In this document: in pieces, positions 8,937-19,000 of the stretch
Position numbering within the stretch: position 1 is the first letter of the stretch
Layout of the letters: each line of letters begins with the position of its first letter
NCBI RefSeq assembly: GCF_025380365.1
Contig: NZ_JAOCQF010000003.1
Location: forward strand, 558,001 to 622,000
DNA from: Albidovulum sediminis
Lineage (GTDB): Bacteria > Pseudomonadota > Alphaproteobacteria > Rhodobacterales > Rhodobacteraceae
Length of the DNA stretch: 64,000 nucleotides
Direction: 5' to 3'
Made by a program: the position numbers and the translations under genes
The notes under the pieces: generated by a model
What the model saw: the letters and a program-made list of their open reading frames with translations, nothing else
Told to the model about the DNA's origin: nothing
The model's database searches: none

Positions 8937-9430
8937 CAGTTGCTCCCGGGCTGGAGCACGGTCTTGACCCTGCCGCCCATCTGACCGGTGCCGGCCGCAA
9001 GGTTGAGAGACAGGGTTTCGCCTGAAAGCACGGTCGCCCCCTGCGTCAGAAGAACGGAGCCGGCCAGCACGATTTCACCCGAATCAACGGTGTATTCGGC
9101 CGTGTTCGCCTTGGCCGCGTCGGGCCCGCTGGTCAGCACGACATTCCCGGTCGCGATCAGGCGCTCGATCCGGTTCTGGCCACCCGCGCCATATTCCACG
9201 CGAATCTCGTCGGCACCCAGACGCATCTCGCCTTGAGACACCACCACGTTGCCACTGAAGACGGCGGTTCCGTCGGCCTGGTTCACCGCAAGCTGGTCGG
9301 CGGTCACCTCCACCGGCAGGCTGGTATCGGCCTTGATCCCGCCGAAGGCAATTTCGCTGCCTTGCGCCTGCGCTGCGCCGCTGGCTGCAAGGATCAGGCT
9401 GAAGGCAATAGTGATCGCGCGAAGGAACAT
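8936..9430 (-). CDS. lptA: LPS transport periplasmic protein
   Basis: This is a 164-residue OstA-like protein that forms the periplasmic bridge carrying LPS from LptC to LptD. An N-terminal signal peptide ([20 protein letters not shown], then QAQ) precedes a beta-jellyroll region with the typical [40 protein letters not shown] and later [10 protein letters not shown] repeats. I chose the ATG at 9430 over an in-frame ATG 24 bases upstream because a GAGG site overlapping the lptC stop is correctly spaced from it, and because it gives a clean signal peptide. Confidence 0.88.
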   Translation of the reverse strand: MFLRAITIAFSLILAASGAAQAQGSEIAFGGIKADTSLPVEVTADQLAVNQADGTAVFSGNVVVSQGEMRLGADEIRVEYGAGGQNRIERLIATGNVVLTSGPDAAKANTAEYTVDSGEIVLAGSVLLTQGATVLSGETLSLNLAAGTGQMGGRVKTVLQPGSN

Positions 9431-9437
9431 CCGAACC

Positions 9438-10040
9438 TCAATTCTCCGGCTCATATATCAGCTTGACCCCCTGGTTGAAAACCAGAACGTAAGCCTTCGC
9501 GTCCCCGTCCGTGGCGGCAAGCGACATGGCGCCGGCCTCCAGCGTCCCGAAGGGCGCCAGTGCCCGGATGGCGCCCTCGGAATGGACCTCGGTCACCGAC
9601 GTCGAGGCGGAAAGCCCCTGGGTGTCGATCGTGTAGCCGGTCGAGGTCTCGATATGCACGCCTCCGGTCAGAAGCAGACCTCCCGCCGCCGGATCCATGC
9701 TTCCCGTCCCGGCCGCCATCGTCAGGTTCAGCCCGTCGGTCGTCTCCAGTTCGGCTGTCACGCTTTCGGCCAGCCCGCCGCCATCGGCCAGCGGGCGCGC
9801 GACGCCGGCGCGCACCAGAAAGGTCGTCCCGTCGCCGGTCACGCCGGAATATTCGGGCGCGGTCAGGCGCTGCTCTCGCGCCAGCGCGTCCACGTCCACC
9901 TCGGCGTAGGGCAGCGTTTCCTCGGTATCGATCCGCCGGGAGACGAGAAAGAGCGTCGACAGGATCACCAGCGCCGCAAGCGGCAGCAGGATCTTCAGCC
10001 AGAAGACCAGGAGCGTGCGGAGATCCGTCTGTTCCGACAT
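9438..10040 (-). CDS. lptC: LPS export system protein LptC
   Basis: This is a 200-residue bitopic protein that joins the LptB2FG extractor to LptA. A single transmembrane segment (LKILLPLAALVILSTLFLVS, about residues 15-34) is followed by a periplasmic domain. Its EYSGVTGDGTTFLVRAGVAR and GGVHIETSTGYTIDTQGLSA stretches match the LptC/YrbK beta-structure. It lies just downstream of kdsD and its stop overlaps the ribosome-binding site of lptA. The sequence is poorly conserved across the family, and the assignment leans on topology, length and position. Confidence 0.88.
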   Translation of the reverse strand: MSEQTDLRTLLVFWLKILLPLAALVILSTLFLVSRRIDTEETLPYAEVDVDALAREQRLTAPEYSGVTGDGTTFLVRAGVARPLADGGGLAESVTAELETTDGLNLTMAAGTGSMDPAAGGLLLTGGVHIETSTGYTIDTQGLSASTSVTEVHSEGAIRALAPFGTLEAGAMSLAATDGDAKAYVLVFNQGVKLIYEPEN

Positions 10041-10045
10041 CGGTT

Positions 10046-11014
10046 TCAGGCCACGCCGGCCCGCAGGCAGTCGTGGATGTTCAGAATACCGGTCGCACGT
10101 CCGTCGCCGGCGGGGTCCAGCACGAACAGGCAGGTGATCTTGCGGTCGCGCATCTCTGCCACCGCCTTCTCGGCCAGCGCGCCGGGGGGAACCGTGCGCG
10201 GGTTCTGCGTCATCACCTCGCCGGCCGTATGGGTGAGCAGCCCCTCCATGTGGCGCCGCAGGTCGCCGTCCGTCACGATTCCGACAAGACGCCCCGCGGC
10301 ATCCGTCACGCCGGCCACGCCAAAGCCCTTGCTGCTCATCGTGACCAGCGTATCGCTCATCGGGGTCGTCTCCGTCACCATCGGCACCGCGTCGCCCCCG
10401 TGCATCAGGTCCGCGACCTTCAGAAGCCGGGCGCCCAGCTTGCCGCCGGGGTGGAAGGTGCGGAAATGCTCGGGCGTGAAGTGGCGATGCTCCATCAGCG
10501 CGACGGCCAGCGCATCGCCCAGCGCCAGGGTCATGGTGGTGGATGTGGTGGGCACGATGCCGGTGCCGCAGGCTTCTTCCGCGTGCGGCAGAAGGATCGC
10601 AACATCGGCTTGGGTCAGAAGGGTCGATCCCGCGCGGCTTGCAACGCCGATCAGCGGAATCCCGAAGCGGCGGCTGTGGGCGATGATGTCGGCCAGTTCC
10701 GGCGTCTCGCCCGAGTTCGACAGGACCAGCGCCACATCGCCCCCGGTCACCATGCCGAGGTCGCCGTGACTTGCCTCGGCCGGGTGCACGAACTGCGCCG
10801 GCGTTCCGGTCGAGGCCAGCGTGGCGGCGATCTTGCGCGCGATGTGGCCCGACTTGCCCATTCCGGACACGATGACGCGGCCTTTCGCGGCCAGGATCAG
10901 GTCGACGGCGGCGGCAAAGCTTCCGTCCAGCGCCTCGGCCAGGGCGGCAAGACCGCGCGCCTCGATCCCGATGACGCGGCGGGCGGTGGCGATGAGGGTT
11001 TCAGCGTCGGTCAT
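10046..11014 (-). CDS. kdsD: Arabinose-5-phosphate isomerase (KpsF/GutQ family)
   Basis: This is a 322-residue isomerase that converts ribulose-5-phosphate to arabinose-5-phosphate, the first step to Kdo for the LPS core. The N-terminal SIS domain is clear: GRVIVSGMGKSGHIARKIAA, PAQFVHPAEASHGDLGMVTG, LVLSNSGETPELADII. It is followed by the HFTPEHFRTFHPGGKLGARL segment and a C-terminal CBS pair (VAGVTDAAGRLVGIVTDGDL; LFVLDPAGDGRATGILNIHD). It sits between the RNase D-like gene and lptC, so Kdo synthesis and LPS transport are linked in one operon. Confidence 0.93.
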   Translation of the reverse strand: MTDAETLIATARRVIGIEARGLAALAEALDGSFAAAVDLILAAKGRVIVSGMGKSGHIARKIAATLASTGTPAQFVHPAEASHGDLGMVTGGDVALVLSNSGETPELADIIAHSRRFGIPLIGVASRAGSTLLTQADVAILLPHAEEACGTGIVPTTSTTMTLALGDALAVALMEHRHFTPEHFRTFHPGGKLGARLLKVADLMHGGDAVPMVTETTPMSDTLVTMSSKGFGVAGVTDAAGRLVGIVTDGDLRRHMEGLLTHTAGEVMTQNPRTVPPGALAEKAVAEMRDRKITCLFVLDPAGDGRATGILNIHDCLRAGVA

Positions 11015-11015
11015 G

Positions 11016-11630
11016 TCAGTGCCTGAAGATGTCGGTCTCGTCGCCCCAGCCCATCAGGTCCAGTTCGGCGCGCGCAGGAAGGAAGTCGAAGCACGCCTGC
11101 GCGATTTGGGTGCGCCCCTCGCGGGCCAGGCGGCGATCAAGCTCTTCCTTCAGGCGATGAAGATAAAGGACATCGGATGCCGCATAGTCCTGCTGCGCCT
11201 CCGTCAGCGTTTCCGCCCCCCAGTCCGAGGTCTGCTGCTGCTTGGAGATGTCGATGCCGATCAGTTCCTGAAGCAGGTACTTCAACCCGTGCCGGTCGGT
11301 GAAGGTGCGCACCAGCTTCGAGGCGATCTTGGTGCAGTAGACCGGCGCGGTGGTCACCCCGAACGCGGTTTTCAGCGCTGCGACGTCGAACCTGCCGAAG
11401 TGGAAAAGCTTGAGCACGCGCGAATCGCCCAGCATGCGTTCGAGGTTGGGCGCCTGCGTCTGGCCGCGGGCGATCCGGACCAGATGCGCGTCGCCGTTGC
11501 CCGAGGACAGCTGCACCAGGCAAAGCCGGTCGCGTCGCGGGTCCAGGCCCATCGTCTCGGTATCGATCGCGACCACCGGACCAAGGTCCAGATCCGCCGG
11601 AAGATCGTTCAGATGCAGGTGGATCGTCAT
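11016..11630 (-). CDS. Ribonuclease D-like 3'-5' exonuclease
   Basis: This is a 204-residue DEDD-family 3'-5' exonuclease domain protein. It has the Exo I motif VVAIDTETMGLDPRRDRLCL (Asp23, Glu25), Exo II around LKLFHFGRFDVAALKTAFG and Exo III QDYAASDVLYLHRLKEEL with the final aspartate. It consists of the catalytic domain only. The HRDC domains of full-length RNase D are absent, as in many alphaproteobacterial short RNase D homologues. Likely roles are RNA trimming or tRNA 3' maturation, but the substrate is not shown by the sequence. It ends one base from the kdsD start and a tRNA-Leu gene lies immediately upstream on the same strand. Confidence 0.85.
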   Translation of the reverse strand: MTIHLHLNDLPADLDLGPVVAIDTETMGLDPRRDRLCLVQLSSGNGDAHLVRIARGQTQAPNLERMLGDSRVLKLFHFGRFDVAALKTAFGVTTAPVYCTKIASKLVRTFTDRHGLKYLLQELIGIDISKQQQTSDWGAETLTEAQQDYAASDVLYLHRLKEELDRRLAREGRTQIAQACFDFLPARAELDLMGWGDETDIFRH

Positions 11631-11656
11631 GCTAACCCCTCATTGGCGAAGGGGTC

Positions 11657-11741
11657 TGGTGCCCAGAAGAGGACTCGAACCTCCACGCCTTGCGGCACTG
11701 GTACCTGAAACCAGCGCGTCTACCAATTCCGCCATCTGGGC
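11657..11741 (-). tRNA. tRNA-Leu (anticodon CAG)
   Basis: Read on the minus strand, a 7-base acceptor stem GCCCAGA pairs with TCTGGGC. A D-arm with AATTGGTAGAC follows, then an anticodon stem CTGGT/ACCAG enclosing the loop TTCAGGT (anticodon CAG), a long class II variable arm (TGCCGCAAGGCG) and the T-arm GGTTCGAGTCC. The discriminator A and the CCA end are encoded (11657-11660). The long variable arm and the anticodon agree on leucine, decoding CTG, the main leucine codon in this G+C-rich genome. Confidence 0.97.
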
Positions 11742-11881
11742 TGATGTCGTGGTCCGCGATGTATAGGGGGCGAAAGTCGGTGTCAACGGGGTCCGGCGGG
11801 AATTTGCGCGGCATGATTGCGCCTTGTTTGGCGGGGGCTGAGCCGCTAATCAGGGGCGCAACCAGCTGTGCGGAGGTCCCC

Positions 11882-12871
11882 ATGTCCAGGCTCGTCACCA
11901 TCTACGGCGGTTCGGGTTTCGTCGGGCGGCACGTCGCGCGCCGGATGGCGAAACTGGGCTGGCGCGTGCGCGTGGCGGTGCGCCGCCCGAACGAGGCGCT
12001 GTTCGTCAGGCCCTACGGCGCGGTCGGACAGGTCGAGCCGGTGCTCTGCAACATCCGCGACGACGCCTCCGTGCGCGCCGCGATGAAGGGTGCGGATGCG
12101 GTCGTGAACTGCGTCGGCATCCTCAACCGTTCGGGGCGCAACACCTTTGCCGCCGTGCAGGCCGAAGGGGCCGGGCGCGTCGCGCGCATCGCCGCGGAGG
12201 AAGGTGTGGGACAGCTTGTCCACCTGTCCGCCATCGGCGCCGACGCGCAGTCGGACAGCGCCTATCAGCGGTCCAAGGCCGCGGGCGAGGCGGCAGTGCT
12301 GGCCGCGTTCCCGCAGGCGGTGATCCTGCGCCCCTCGGTCATCTTCGGGCAGGGCGACGGCTTCTTCAACCGCTTCGCCTCGATGGCGCGGTTCGGGCCG
12401 GTCTTGCCCGTCGTCGGGGCGGCCACGAAGTTTCAGCCGGTCCATGTCGAGGATGTGGCCGAAGCCGCCGTTCTGGGCGCGACCGGCGCCGCCGCGTCGG
12501 GTATCTATGAACTTGGTGGGCCCGAAGTGCGGTCGTTCCGCGACTGGATAGGCGTCATGCTGGGCGTGGTCGGCCGCCGCCGCCTTGTGCTCAACCTGCC
12601 GTTCTGGCTGGCGCGGATCATGGGCGCGGTTTTCGACTTCGCCCAGGTCGCGACCGGCGGGTTGTTCGAGAACCGCCTGCTGACCCGGGACCAGGTCCGC
12701 AGCCTTGGCCGGGACAATGTCGTGGCGTCCGGGGCACGGACGCTTGCCGATCTCGGGATCACGCCGACCGCTGCCGGTGCGGTCCTGCCGGAGTACCTGT
12801 GGCGCTTCCGCCCGTCCGGCCAGTATGACGCGATCAAGTCCTCGGCCAAGAACCTCAGAAAGCATTCCTGA
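11882..12871 (+). CDS. NDUFA9-like NAD(P)-binding complex I accessory/SDR protein
   Basis: This is a 329-residue atypical SDR of the NDUFA9/39-kDa complex I subunit type. The dinucleotide site [18 protein letters not shown] is at the N-terminus, followed by [18 protein letters not shown], an [20 protein letters not shown] stretch with the YxxxK pair and [20 protein letters not shown]. The start is the ATG preceded by CGGAGGT. In alphaproteobacteria these proteins co-purify with complex I or are predicted to assist quinone-linked redox complexes. Here no nuo genes are nearby, and the gene overlaps uppP by one base (TGATG). The exact role is inferred. Confidence 0.8.
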   Translation: MSRLVTIYGGSGFVGRHVARRMAKLGWRVRVAVRRPNEALFVRPYGAVGQVEPVLCNIRDDASVRAAMKGADAVVNCVGILNRSGRNTFAAVQAEGAGRVARIAAEEGVGQLVHLSAIGADAQSDSAYQRSKAAGEAAVLAAFPQAVILRPSVIFGQGDGFFNRFASMARFGPVLPVVGAATKFQPVHVEDVAEAAVLGATGAAASGIYELGGPEVRSFRDWIGVMLGVVGRRRLVLNLPFWLARIMGAVFDFAQVATGGLFENRLLTRDQVRSLGRDNVVASGARTLADLGITPTAAGAVLPEYLWRFRPSGQYDAIKSSAKNLRKHS

Positions 12872-13677
12872 TGTTCGATGCCGTCGTGGTCCCGCTCCTC
12901 CTGGGGTTCCTGGAGGGGTTGACGGAGTTCATCCCGGTTTCCTCGACCGGGCATCTCCTGATCGCGAGCCGCTTTCTGGGGTTTCACAGTGCCGGCGGCA
13001 CGTTCGAGGTGGTGATCCAGCTTGGCGCGATCCTTGCCGTGGTGTGGATCTATCTTGCCAAGATCGTGCGCACGCTGGGCGGTCTGGGGCATGATCCGCA
13101 GGCGCGGCACTTCGCGCTGTCGGTCCTGATCGCCTTCCTGCCCTCCGTGATGGCGGGGCTTCTGCTTCACGACTTCATCAAGACCGTGCTTTTCGAAAGC
13201 CCAGGGATCATTGCGACGGCGCTCATCATCGGCGGCATCGTGCTTCTGATCGTCGACCGGCTGCCGATCCCGCAAAGGCATGTGGATGCGGAGCATTTCC
13301 CGTGGAGGATGTCGCTTGGCATCGGTCTGGCGCAGTGCCTTTCGCTGATACCCGGCGTATCCCGGTCCGGGGCGACGATCGTGGGCGCCTTGCTCATGGG
13401 TGCGGACAGGCGCGCCGCGGCCGAGTTTTCCTTCTTCCTGTCGATCCCGACCATGGTTGCCGCCGTATCCTACGACCTGTGGGAAAACCGCGCCGGTCTT
13501 GACGCAGGCGCCGTCCACGAGATCGCGATCGGATTCGCCGCCGCCTTCTTCAGCGCAATAGTCGTGGTGCGCTGGTTGCTCGCCTACCTGAACCGCCACG
13601 GGTTCGCGGTGTTCGGATGGTGGCGAATCATCGTGGGCGCGGGGGTCTGGGGCCTGCTTCTGACTGGTCACGCATAA
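12871..13677 (+). CDS. uppP: Undecaprenyl-diphosphatase
   Basis: This is a 268-residue polytopic membrane phosphatase (BacA/UppP) that converts undecaprenyl diphosphate to the monophosphate, recycling the lipid carrier for peptidoglycan, O-antigen and exopolysaccharide. Both signature loops are present: GFLEGLTEFIPVSSTGHLLI near the start and LIPGVSRSGATIVGALLMGA in the middle, with the catalytic glutamates and serine/arginine. About eight hydrophobic segments follow the family topology. It is translationally coupled to the NDUFA9-like gene. Overproduction of such proteins gives bacitracin tolerance. Confidence 0.95.
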   Translation: MFDAVVVPLLLGFLEGLTEFIPVSSTGHLLIASRFLGFHSAGGTFEVVIQLGAILAVVWIYLAKIVRTLGGLGHDPQARHFALSVLIAFLPSVMAGLLLHDFIKTVLFESPGIIATALIIGGIVLLIVDRLPIPQRHVDAEHFPWRMSLGIGLAQCLSLIPGVSRSGATIVGALLMGADRRAAAEFSFFLSIPTMVAAVSYDLWENRAGLDAGAVHEIAIGFAAAFFSAIVVVRWLLAYLNRHGFAVFGWWRIIVGAGVWGLLLTGHA

Positions 13678-13681
13678 AAAC

Positions 13682-13770
13682 GTAAACTATCCTGACCTAA
13701 ATTTGCGCTGCTACGCCCCATTCTGAGCTTACTGGCTGAAAAAACTTGAAAATAGGTAAACTATACTGAC
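13682..13770. promoter_or_regulatory. Two direct copies of a 15-base motif upstream of gltD
   Basis: The unusually A+T-rich gap between uppP and gltD contains GTAAACTATCCTGAC at 13682-13696 and GTAAACTATACTGAC at 13756-13770, identical at 14 of 15 positions. The starts are 74 bases apart, close to seven helical turns, so both copies would lie on the same DNA face. This suggests a pair of binding sites for a regulator of the glutamate synthase genes. I do not recognise the motif. Confidence 0.5.
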
Positions 13771-13834
13771 TTTTATTCTCTGCGCTGGCAGAGTAGCTAT
13801 GCGCACCCGGAATCTGCCGAAGGGAGGCGCAGTC

Positions 13835-15271
13835 ATGGCTCAGGAACGGATGCTCAAGTTCGTGACCGTCTCCAGGGAGATGCCCGAGAAGCGTGACGCC
13901 AGCGTGCGCGCGCAGGACTTTCACGAGATCTACCGCGAATACGCCGAGGCAAAGGCGGCCGAACAGGCAAGCCGGTGTTCGCAGTGCGGTGTGCCCTATT
14001 GTCAGTCGCACTGCCCGCTTCACAACAACATTCCCGATTGGCTGCGCCTGACCGCGGAGGGCCGCCTGCAGGAGGCCTATGAGCTTAGCCAGGCGACCAA
14101 TACCTTCCCGGAGATCTGCGGCCGCATCTGTCCGCAGGATCGGCTGTGCGAAGGCAATTGCGTGATCGAGCAGTCCGGCCACGGCACCGTGACGATCGGT
14201 TCGGTCGAGAAATACCTGACCGACACCGCCTGGGACCGTGGCTGGGTCAGGCCGATCCGGCCGCATGCCGAACGCGCCGAAAGCGTCGGGATCATCGGCG
14301 CCGGTCCCGCGGGCCTTGCCGCGGCAGATGTCCTGCGCCGGGCTGGCGTGCAGGTCACGGTCTACGACCGCAACGATCGCGCGGGCGGCCTTTTGACCTA
14401 CGGTATCCCCGGCTTCAAGCTGGAGAAGGATGTGGTCCTGGCCCGCATCGCGCAGCTGGAGCAGGGCGGGGTCAGCTTCGTGCTGAACTGCAACGTCGGC
14501 GTGGATCTGAGCTTCGATGCCATTCGCGGGAAGCATGACGCAGTACTGATCGCGACCGGCGTCTACAAGAGCCGAGAACTGGACGGCGACTCCGCATCGG
14601 CGGAGGGCATCGTTCGTGCCATCGACTACCTGACCGTGTCGAACCGCAAGGGATTCGGCGACGAGGTGGCTGAGTTCGACTCGGGCGAACTGAACGCCGA
14701 AGGCAAACGGGTCGTCGTCATCGGCGGTGGCGACACCGCGATGGACTGCGTCCGCACCGCGATCCGGCAGGGGGCACAGTCGGTCAAATGCCTTTACCGC
14801 CGCGACCGGGACAACATGCCCGGCTCGCAGCGCGAGGTCGCGAACGCCGAGGAGGAGGGCGTGGAATTCGTGTGGCTGGCGGCCCCCCGTGGCTTCGTGG
14901 TGGGCGCCGGCGTGGAGGGCGTGGCGGTGCAGAAGATGCGCCTTGGCGCCCCCGACGCCAGCGGTCGGAGAAGCCCGGAGGTCATTCCCGGCGCCGACTA
15001 TGTCGAACCGGCCGAACTGGTCATCAAGGCGCTGGGGTTCGAGCCTGAACCGCTGCCCGCGCTGTGGAAAGTGGAGGGGCTTGAGGTGACCCGCTGGGGC
15101 ACGATCAAGGCCAACTTCGCCACCCACGCGACCAGCCTTCCCGGCGTCTACGCGGCCGGCGACATCGTGCGCGGCGCCAGCCTCGTGGTCTGGGCCATCC
15201 GCGACGGGCGCGAGGCCGCCGACGCGATCCTGACCTATCTCGCGCAACCCGCGCAGGTGGCGGCGGAATAG
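13835..15271 (+). CDS. gltD: Glutamate synthase small subunit
   Basis: This is the 478-residue NADPH-oxidising beta subunit of GOGAT. It passes electrons from NADPH through FAD and [4Fe-4S] clusters to the GltB subunit, which makes glutamate from 2-oxoglutarate and glutamine. The N-terminal cluster cysteines are at 48/51/56/60 (SRCSQCGVPYCQSHCPLH) and 95/99/105/109. The FAD site is SVGIIGAGPAGLAAADVLRR at ~150-169 and the NADPH site is VVVIGGGDTAMDCVRTAIRQ. The ATG at 13835 is preceded by GGGAGG, and an earlier in-frame ATG 36 bases upstream has no such site. Most unusually, an extra gene separates it from gltB. Confidence 0.96.
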   Translation: MAQERMLKFVTVSREMPEKRDASVRAQDFHEIYREYAEAKAAEQASRCSQCGVPYCQSHCPLHNNIPDWLRLTAEGRLQEAYELSQATNTFPEICGRICPQDRLCEGNCVIEQSGHGTVTIGSVEKYLTDTAWDRGWVRPIRPHAERAESVGIIGAGPAGLAAADVLRRAGVQVTVYDRNDRAGGLLTYGIPGFKLEKDVVLARIAQLEQGGVSFVLNCNVGVDLSFDAIRGKHDAVLIATGVYKSRELDGDSASAEGIVRAIDYLTVSNRKGFGDEVAEFDSGELNAEGKRVVVIGGGDTAMDCVRTAIRQGAQSVKCLYRRDRDNMPGSQREVANAEEEGVEFVWLAAPRGFVVGAGVEGVAVQKMRLGAPDASGRRSPEVIPGADYVEPAELVIKALGFEPEPLPALWKVEGLEVTRWGTIKANFATHATSLPGVYAAGDIVRGASLVVWAIRDGREAADAILTYLAQPAQVAAE

Positions 15272-15362
15272 GGTAGGATCCGATGCGACCTGACGCACCG
15301 GAAGCGAGTGGTTCACCGGGTTGCCGCAAGCCGCGCAACCGCAGCACGCAGGAGAGACCGTC

Positions 15363-16076
15363 ATGACGACCCTTCGCACTGTCCTCGCGCTTGGCGCCTG
15401 CTGGCTGGCCATGCCGGCTTCGGCCGGACAATTTCCCCTGCCGCAGGGCTGCACGGCCTACGCGACGGTGCAGATGCGGTCCTGCCTGGTATCGCAGCAC
15501 TACCGCTGCGAGGGGGAACCCGAGGACAATCAGTGGGCGGTGCAATCCGACGGACAGGGGCCGTTCTTCGCCAACCTGATCGACGGAGAGACGCGCTGGC
15601 TGCAAAGCTACGACCTTTACACGGGCGAGCAGGACAGACTGGGCGAGGAGAACGATCCCGCCTCCTTCTCCGAACTGCTGGAGCGGGGGCGCGACGACTT
15701 CGATTTCTTCACCGAAAGCAGCTATGGCGAGCTGCGCCGCTACGTGGGGCACGATCGCCTGACCGGCCAGACCGCCACGATCGACGGCATCGTCCTGGAA
15801 CAGACCGAATTCGAACTGACCGCCTATGATTCCGACGGCGCGGAGGTCTGGAGCCGCAAGGGCAACCAGTACGTTCACCGCGGCTGGCGCATCTTCTTCC
15901 CCGGCACCGAACATTTCGAGAATGCCTTCGGTGACAAGGCCGACACGGTCGAGAACCCGGTGGAATTCGCCCTGCCTGGCGACAAGGGGTTCCTTGAGAA
16001 CGAGCCGAAATACGACTGCGACACGCTGACCGCTTCGCTGAAACTGACCCCGACGGACGGAGGACCACGGCCATGA
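15363..16076 (+). CDS. Exported protein of unknown function between gltD and gltB
   Basis: This is a 237-residue protein that I do not recognise. It starts at an ATG with a good AGGAGA site and has a classic signal peptide (TLRTVLALGACWLAMPASAG), so it should be periplasmic. The mature part is acidic and rich in aromatic residues, with several cysteines (GCTAYATVQMRSCLVSQHY, RCEG and a late YDCDT) that could form disulfides in the periplasm. The middle reads like a beta-rich lipocalin- or DUF-type domain. Its last four bases overlap the gltB start (ATGA), so it is translationally tied to glutamate synthase, a cytoplasmic enzyme. That pairing is unexplained. Confidence 0.8.
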   Translation: MTTLRTVLALGACWLAMPASAGQFPLPQGCTAYATVQMRSCLVSQHYRCEGEPEDNQWAVQSDGQGPFFANLIDGETRWLQSYDLYTGEQDRLGEENDPASFSELLERGRDDFDFFTESSYGELRRYVGHDRLTGQTATIDGIVLEQTEFELTAYDSDGAEVWSRKGNQYVHRGWRIFFPGTEHFENAFGDKADTVENPVEFALPGDKGFLENEPKYDCDTLTASLKLTPTDGGPRP

Positions 16077-19000
16077 CGATCTTTGACCAGGACTGGGTGC
16101 AGGCCGAGGAGACCAGGCGCGCGTGGATGAACGAGCACAGCCTGTGGCGCGAGGAGGACGAGCATTCGTCCTGCGGCGTCGGGCTTGTGGTTTCGATCGA
16201 CGGGCGCGCATCGCGACGGGTCGTGCAGAACGGCATCGACGCGCTCAAGGCCGTCTGGCACCGCGGCGCGGTGGACGCCGACGGCAAGACCGGCGACGGC
16301 GCGGGCATCCATGTGCAGATCCCGGTCAAGTTCTTCTATGACCAGGTGCGCCGCACCGGCCACGAACCCGATTTCGGCAAGCTGATCGCCGTGGGCCAGA
16401 TCTTCCTGCCGCGCACCGACTTCGGCGCGCAGGAACGCTGCCGCACGATCGTCGAAACCGAAGTCCTGCGGATGGGGCACTACATCTATGGCTGGCGTCA
16501 CGTTCCGGTCGATACCAGCGTCCTGGGCGAGAAAGCCAACGCGACGCGGCCCGAGATCGAGCAGATCCTGATCCGCTGCGAAAAGCCCATCGACCAGGAG
16601 CAGTTCGAGCGGGAGCTTTACATCATCCGCCGGCGGATCGAGAAGGCGGCGCTGGCGGCCCATATCGCCGGGATGTATCTGTGTTCGCTCAGCTGCCGGT
16701 CGATCATCTACAAGGGGATGATGCTGGCCGAACAGGTCGCGGTCTTCTACCCGGACCTGATGGACGAACGCTTCGAAAGCGCGTTCGCGATCTATCACCA
16801 GCGCTACTCGACGAACACCTTCCCGCAATGGGCGCTGGCGCAGCCTTTCCGCATGCTGGCGCACAACGGCGAGATCAACACGCTGAAAGGGAACGTCAAC
16901 TGGATGCGGAGCCATGAGATCCGCATGGCATCGTCGGCCTTCGGAGAGATGGCCGAAGACATCAAGCCGATCATCCCGGCCGGCACGTCGGATTCCGGCG
17001 CGCTTGACGCTGTGTTCGAGGCGCTGGTGCGCGCCGGCCGTTCCGCCCCGATGGCCAAGACCATGCTGGTGCCGGAGGCCTGGTCGAAGACGGCAATCGA
17101 GATGCCGAAACCCTGGCAGGACATGTACGCCTACTGCAACAGCGTGATGGAGCCGTGGGACGGCCCTGCTGCGCTGGCGATGACCGACGGCCGCTGGGTC
17201 GTGGGCGGTCTGGACCGCAACGGCCTCAGGCCCATGCGCTACGTGCTGACCGGCGACGGCATGCTGATCGCGGGGTCCGAGGCCGGCATGGTCCCGGTCG
17301 ACGAGATGACGGTGCGCGAAAAGGGCGCGCTTGGCCCGGGGCAGATGATCGCCGTCGACATGGCCCAGGGACGGCTTTACCGCGACTGGGACCTGAAGGA
17401 CAAGCTGGCTGCCAGCCAGCCCTTCGGCGACTGGGTGCAGAAGGTCGTCGAACTGAACGCGCTGATGCAGGACGTGCCGGAACGCGCGGTGTTCGAAGGC
17501 GCGGACCTCCGCCGCCGCCAGATCGCCGCGGGCTACACGCTTGAGGAGCTGGAGCAGGTTCTGGCGCCGATGGCCGAGGATGGCAAGGAAATGGTCGCCA
17601 GCATGGGCGATGACACGCCGCCCGCAGTGCTGTCGTCGAAATACCGACCGCTGTCGCACTATTTCCGCCAGAACTTCAGCCAGGTCACCAACCCGCCGAT
17701 CGACAGCTTGCGCGAAAGCCGGGTGATGAGCCTCAAGACCCGGTTCGGGAACCTGACGAACGTGCTGGCCGAGGATTCGAGCCAGACCGAGATTCTGGTT
17801 CTGGAAAGCCCGTTCATCGCCAACGCCGAGTTTGGCGAGATGGTGCGCCAGTTCGGCGACCGCGTGACCTCGATCGACTGCACCTTCCCGGCCAGAACGG
17901 GGGACGATGCGCTGCGCCAGGCCCTGGAGCGCGTTCGCGCGGAGGCGGAGGATGCCGTGCGTTCGGGCGCAGGGCATCTGGTCCTGACCGACGAAGGCCA
18001 GGGCGAGGATCGCGTGGCCATGCCGATGATCCTTGCGACCTCGGCGGTGCACAGCTGGCTGACGCGCAAGGGGCTGAGAACGTTCACCTCGCTCAACGTG
18101 CGGTCCGCGGAATGTATCGACCCGCATTATTTCGCGGTGCTGATCGGTTGCGGGGCGACCACGGTGAACGCCTATCTGGCGCAGGATTCCATCGCCGACC
18201 GCATCCGCCGCGGCCTGATCGAGGGAAGCCTGGAGGACGCGATGCGCCGCTACCGCGCTGCCATCGACGCGGGCCTTTTGAAGATCATGTCGAAGATGGG
18301 AATCTCGGTCATCTCGTCCTACCGCGGCGGGCTGAACTTTGAGGCGGTCGGGCTTTCCCGCGCGATGGTCGCGGAATACTTCCCGGGCATGCACAGCCGC
18401 ATTTCCGGCATCGGGGTCACCGGCATCCAGCACAAGGTCGCCGAGATTCACGCGAAGGGATTCTGCGGCGGGTCCGACGTGTTGCCGGTCGGCGGCTTCT
18501 ACAAGGCGCGCCGGTCGGGCGAAAGCCACGCCTGGGAAGCGCAGACGATGCATATGCTGCAATCGGCCTGCGACCGCGCGTCCTTCGACCTGTGGAAACA
18601 GTATTCGGCGCGGATGCGGGCCAACCCGCCAATCCACCTGCGCGACCTGCTGGACATCAAGCCGATCGGCCGCCCGGTGCCCATCGACGAGGTGGAATCC
18701 ATCACCTCTATCCGCAAGCGTTTCGTGACGCCGGGCATGTCGTTGGGGGCGCTCTCGCCCGAGGCGCACATGACGCTGAACATCGCCATGAACCGCATCG
18801 GTGCGAAATCCGACAGCGGCGAAGGCGGCGAGGATCCCGCGCACGCGCACCCGCTGCCGAACGGCGACAACCCCTGCGCCAAGATCAAGCAGGTGGCGTC
18901 CGGCCGCTTCGGCGTCACGGCAGAGTACCTCAACGCCTGTGAGGAGCTTGAGATCAAGGTGGCCCAGGGCGCCAAGCCCGGTGAGGGCGGGCAGCTGCCG

